A DNA stretch of 64,000 bases, from assembly GCA_050304135.1 (NCBI GenBank), contig JBNLDC010000047.1:15274-79273 (forward strand), in the 5' to 3' direction. This DNA comes from JAFGNB01 sp050304135. GTDB taxonomy: Bacteria > Fibrobacterota > Chitinivibrionia > Chitinivibrionales > Chitinispirillaceae. The position numbers and the translations under genes were made by a program. A model generated the notes under the pieces. The model made no database searches, was not told the DNA's origin, and saw only the letters and a list, made by a program, of their open reading frames with translations. Positions 63,864-64,000 of the stretch are shown in pieces. How positions within the stretch are numbered: the first letter of the stretch is position 1; every line of letters begins with the position of its first letter.

Positions 63864-64000
63864 AAAACGGAACCCGCCTGCCGGTGCGGGAACCGGCAAA
63901 TAGAAAACAATAAATGTGGTTTTCAAATAGCTTTATAATCAGTTAAACAAAGGTCAAGGAATTTATAGATCTGCATTTATTCATTTCTGTTATTGGGTGG

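Larger units (their letters stand above)
62846..64000. other. Non-coding region full of structured repeats
   Basis: No convincing gene in the last 1.15 kb. It contains five ~60-bp triloop-hairpin repeats, a perfect hairpin CCGGATATT-TCC-AATATCCGG (63341-63361), a nested hairpin (63610-63677) and TGCCGGT-N6-ACCGGCA (63879-63898). The phrase CATTTCTGTT-N2-TGGGTGG occurs at about 63077-63095 and again at the very end of the window, which suggests a larger repeated unit that continues past it. Confidence 0.6.

Overview
The window looks like a chromosomal stretch from an anaerobic, fermentative bacterium of the Fibrobacterota, most likely the Chitinispirillum/Chitinivibrio side of the phylum. The clearest lineage marker is the large lipoprotein at 56.9-59.8 kb. 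Its layout (formylglycine-generating-enzyme-like domain, beta-propeller repeats, SGNH-like tail) fits the Fibrobacter paralogous family TIGR02171. The short RpoD-type sigma factor, a family-B DNA polymerase, a tandem BadF-type activase and the absence of any oxygen-respiration gene also fit. The assignment rests on protein resemblance only.

Layout. 0-18 kb is housekeeping: a sigma-54 activator with a YbgC-like thioesterase, an AsmA-like protein, a THUMP-domain rRNA methyltransferase, DNA polymerase II, an M23 peptidase, a tail-anchored Ser/Thr kinase, envelope-sugar genes (GT9, ArnA-like decarboxylase, GT2), a TPR lipoprotein, a divergent AnmK-like kinase and the sigma factor. 18-24.5 kb holds a transglutaminase-like protein of unknown role and the activase. 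24.6-31.7 kb is an accessory cassette of three same-strand genes. They resemble cargo of contractile injection (type VI-like) systems: an Ig-like protein, an OmpA/LFF-motif protein with a CHAP-like domain, and a large helical protein with a glycine-rich membrane hairpin. A near-perfect CRP-type site sits in front.

32-52.8 kb is one long minus-strand metabolic block. hoxFUYHW encodes an NAD-linked group 3d [NiFe] hydrogenase and its maturation protease. Upstream of it (in transcription order) lie NuoE-NuoF-FocA-FdhA, i.e. an NAD-linked formate dehydrogenase with a formate channel. The catalytic subunit reads through an in-frame UGA as selenocysteine at residue 350, followed by a SECIS-like hairpin. 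Between the two enzymes lie a ferritin-like protein and nearly the whole molybdenum supply line: mobB-like, fdhD, mobA, modABC, a ModE-like regulator, moeA, moaA-like, moaC, a MOSC protein and mog. Together the genes would let the cell exchange electrons between formate, NAD(H) and H2 and make the cofactor this needs.

53-56.7 kb holds a CBS-domain protein, a cytochrome-b5-like secreted protein, and a partner-switching operon (two STAS proteins plus a receiver-like/HATPase/cNMP-binding fusion). 57-62.8 kb carries secreted or surface proteins. The last kilobase is non-coding and full of structured repeats, including five copies of a ~60 bp element whose triloop hairpin shows compensatory changes; a sixth copy lies inverted at 7.6 kb. 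No rRNA, tRNA, CRISPR array, transposase or integrase gene was seen.
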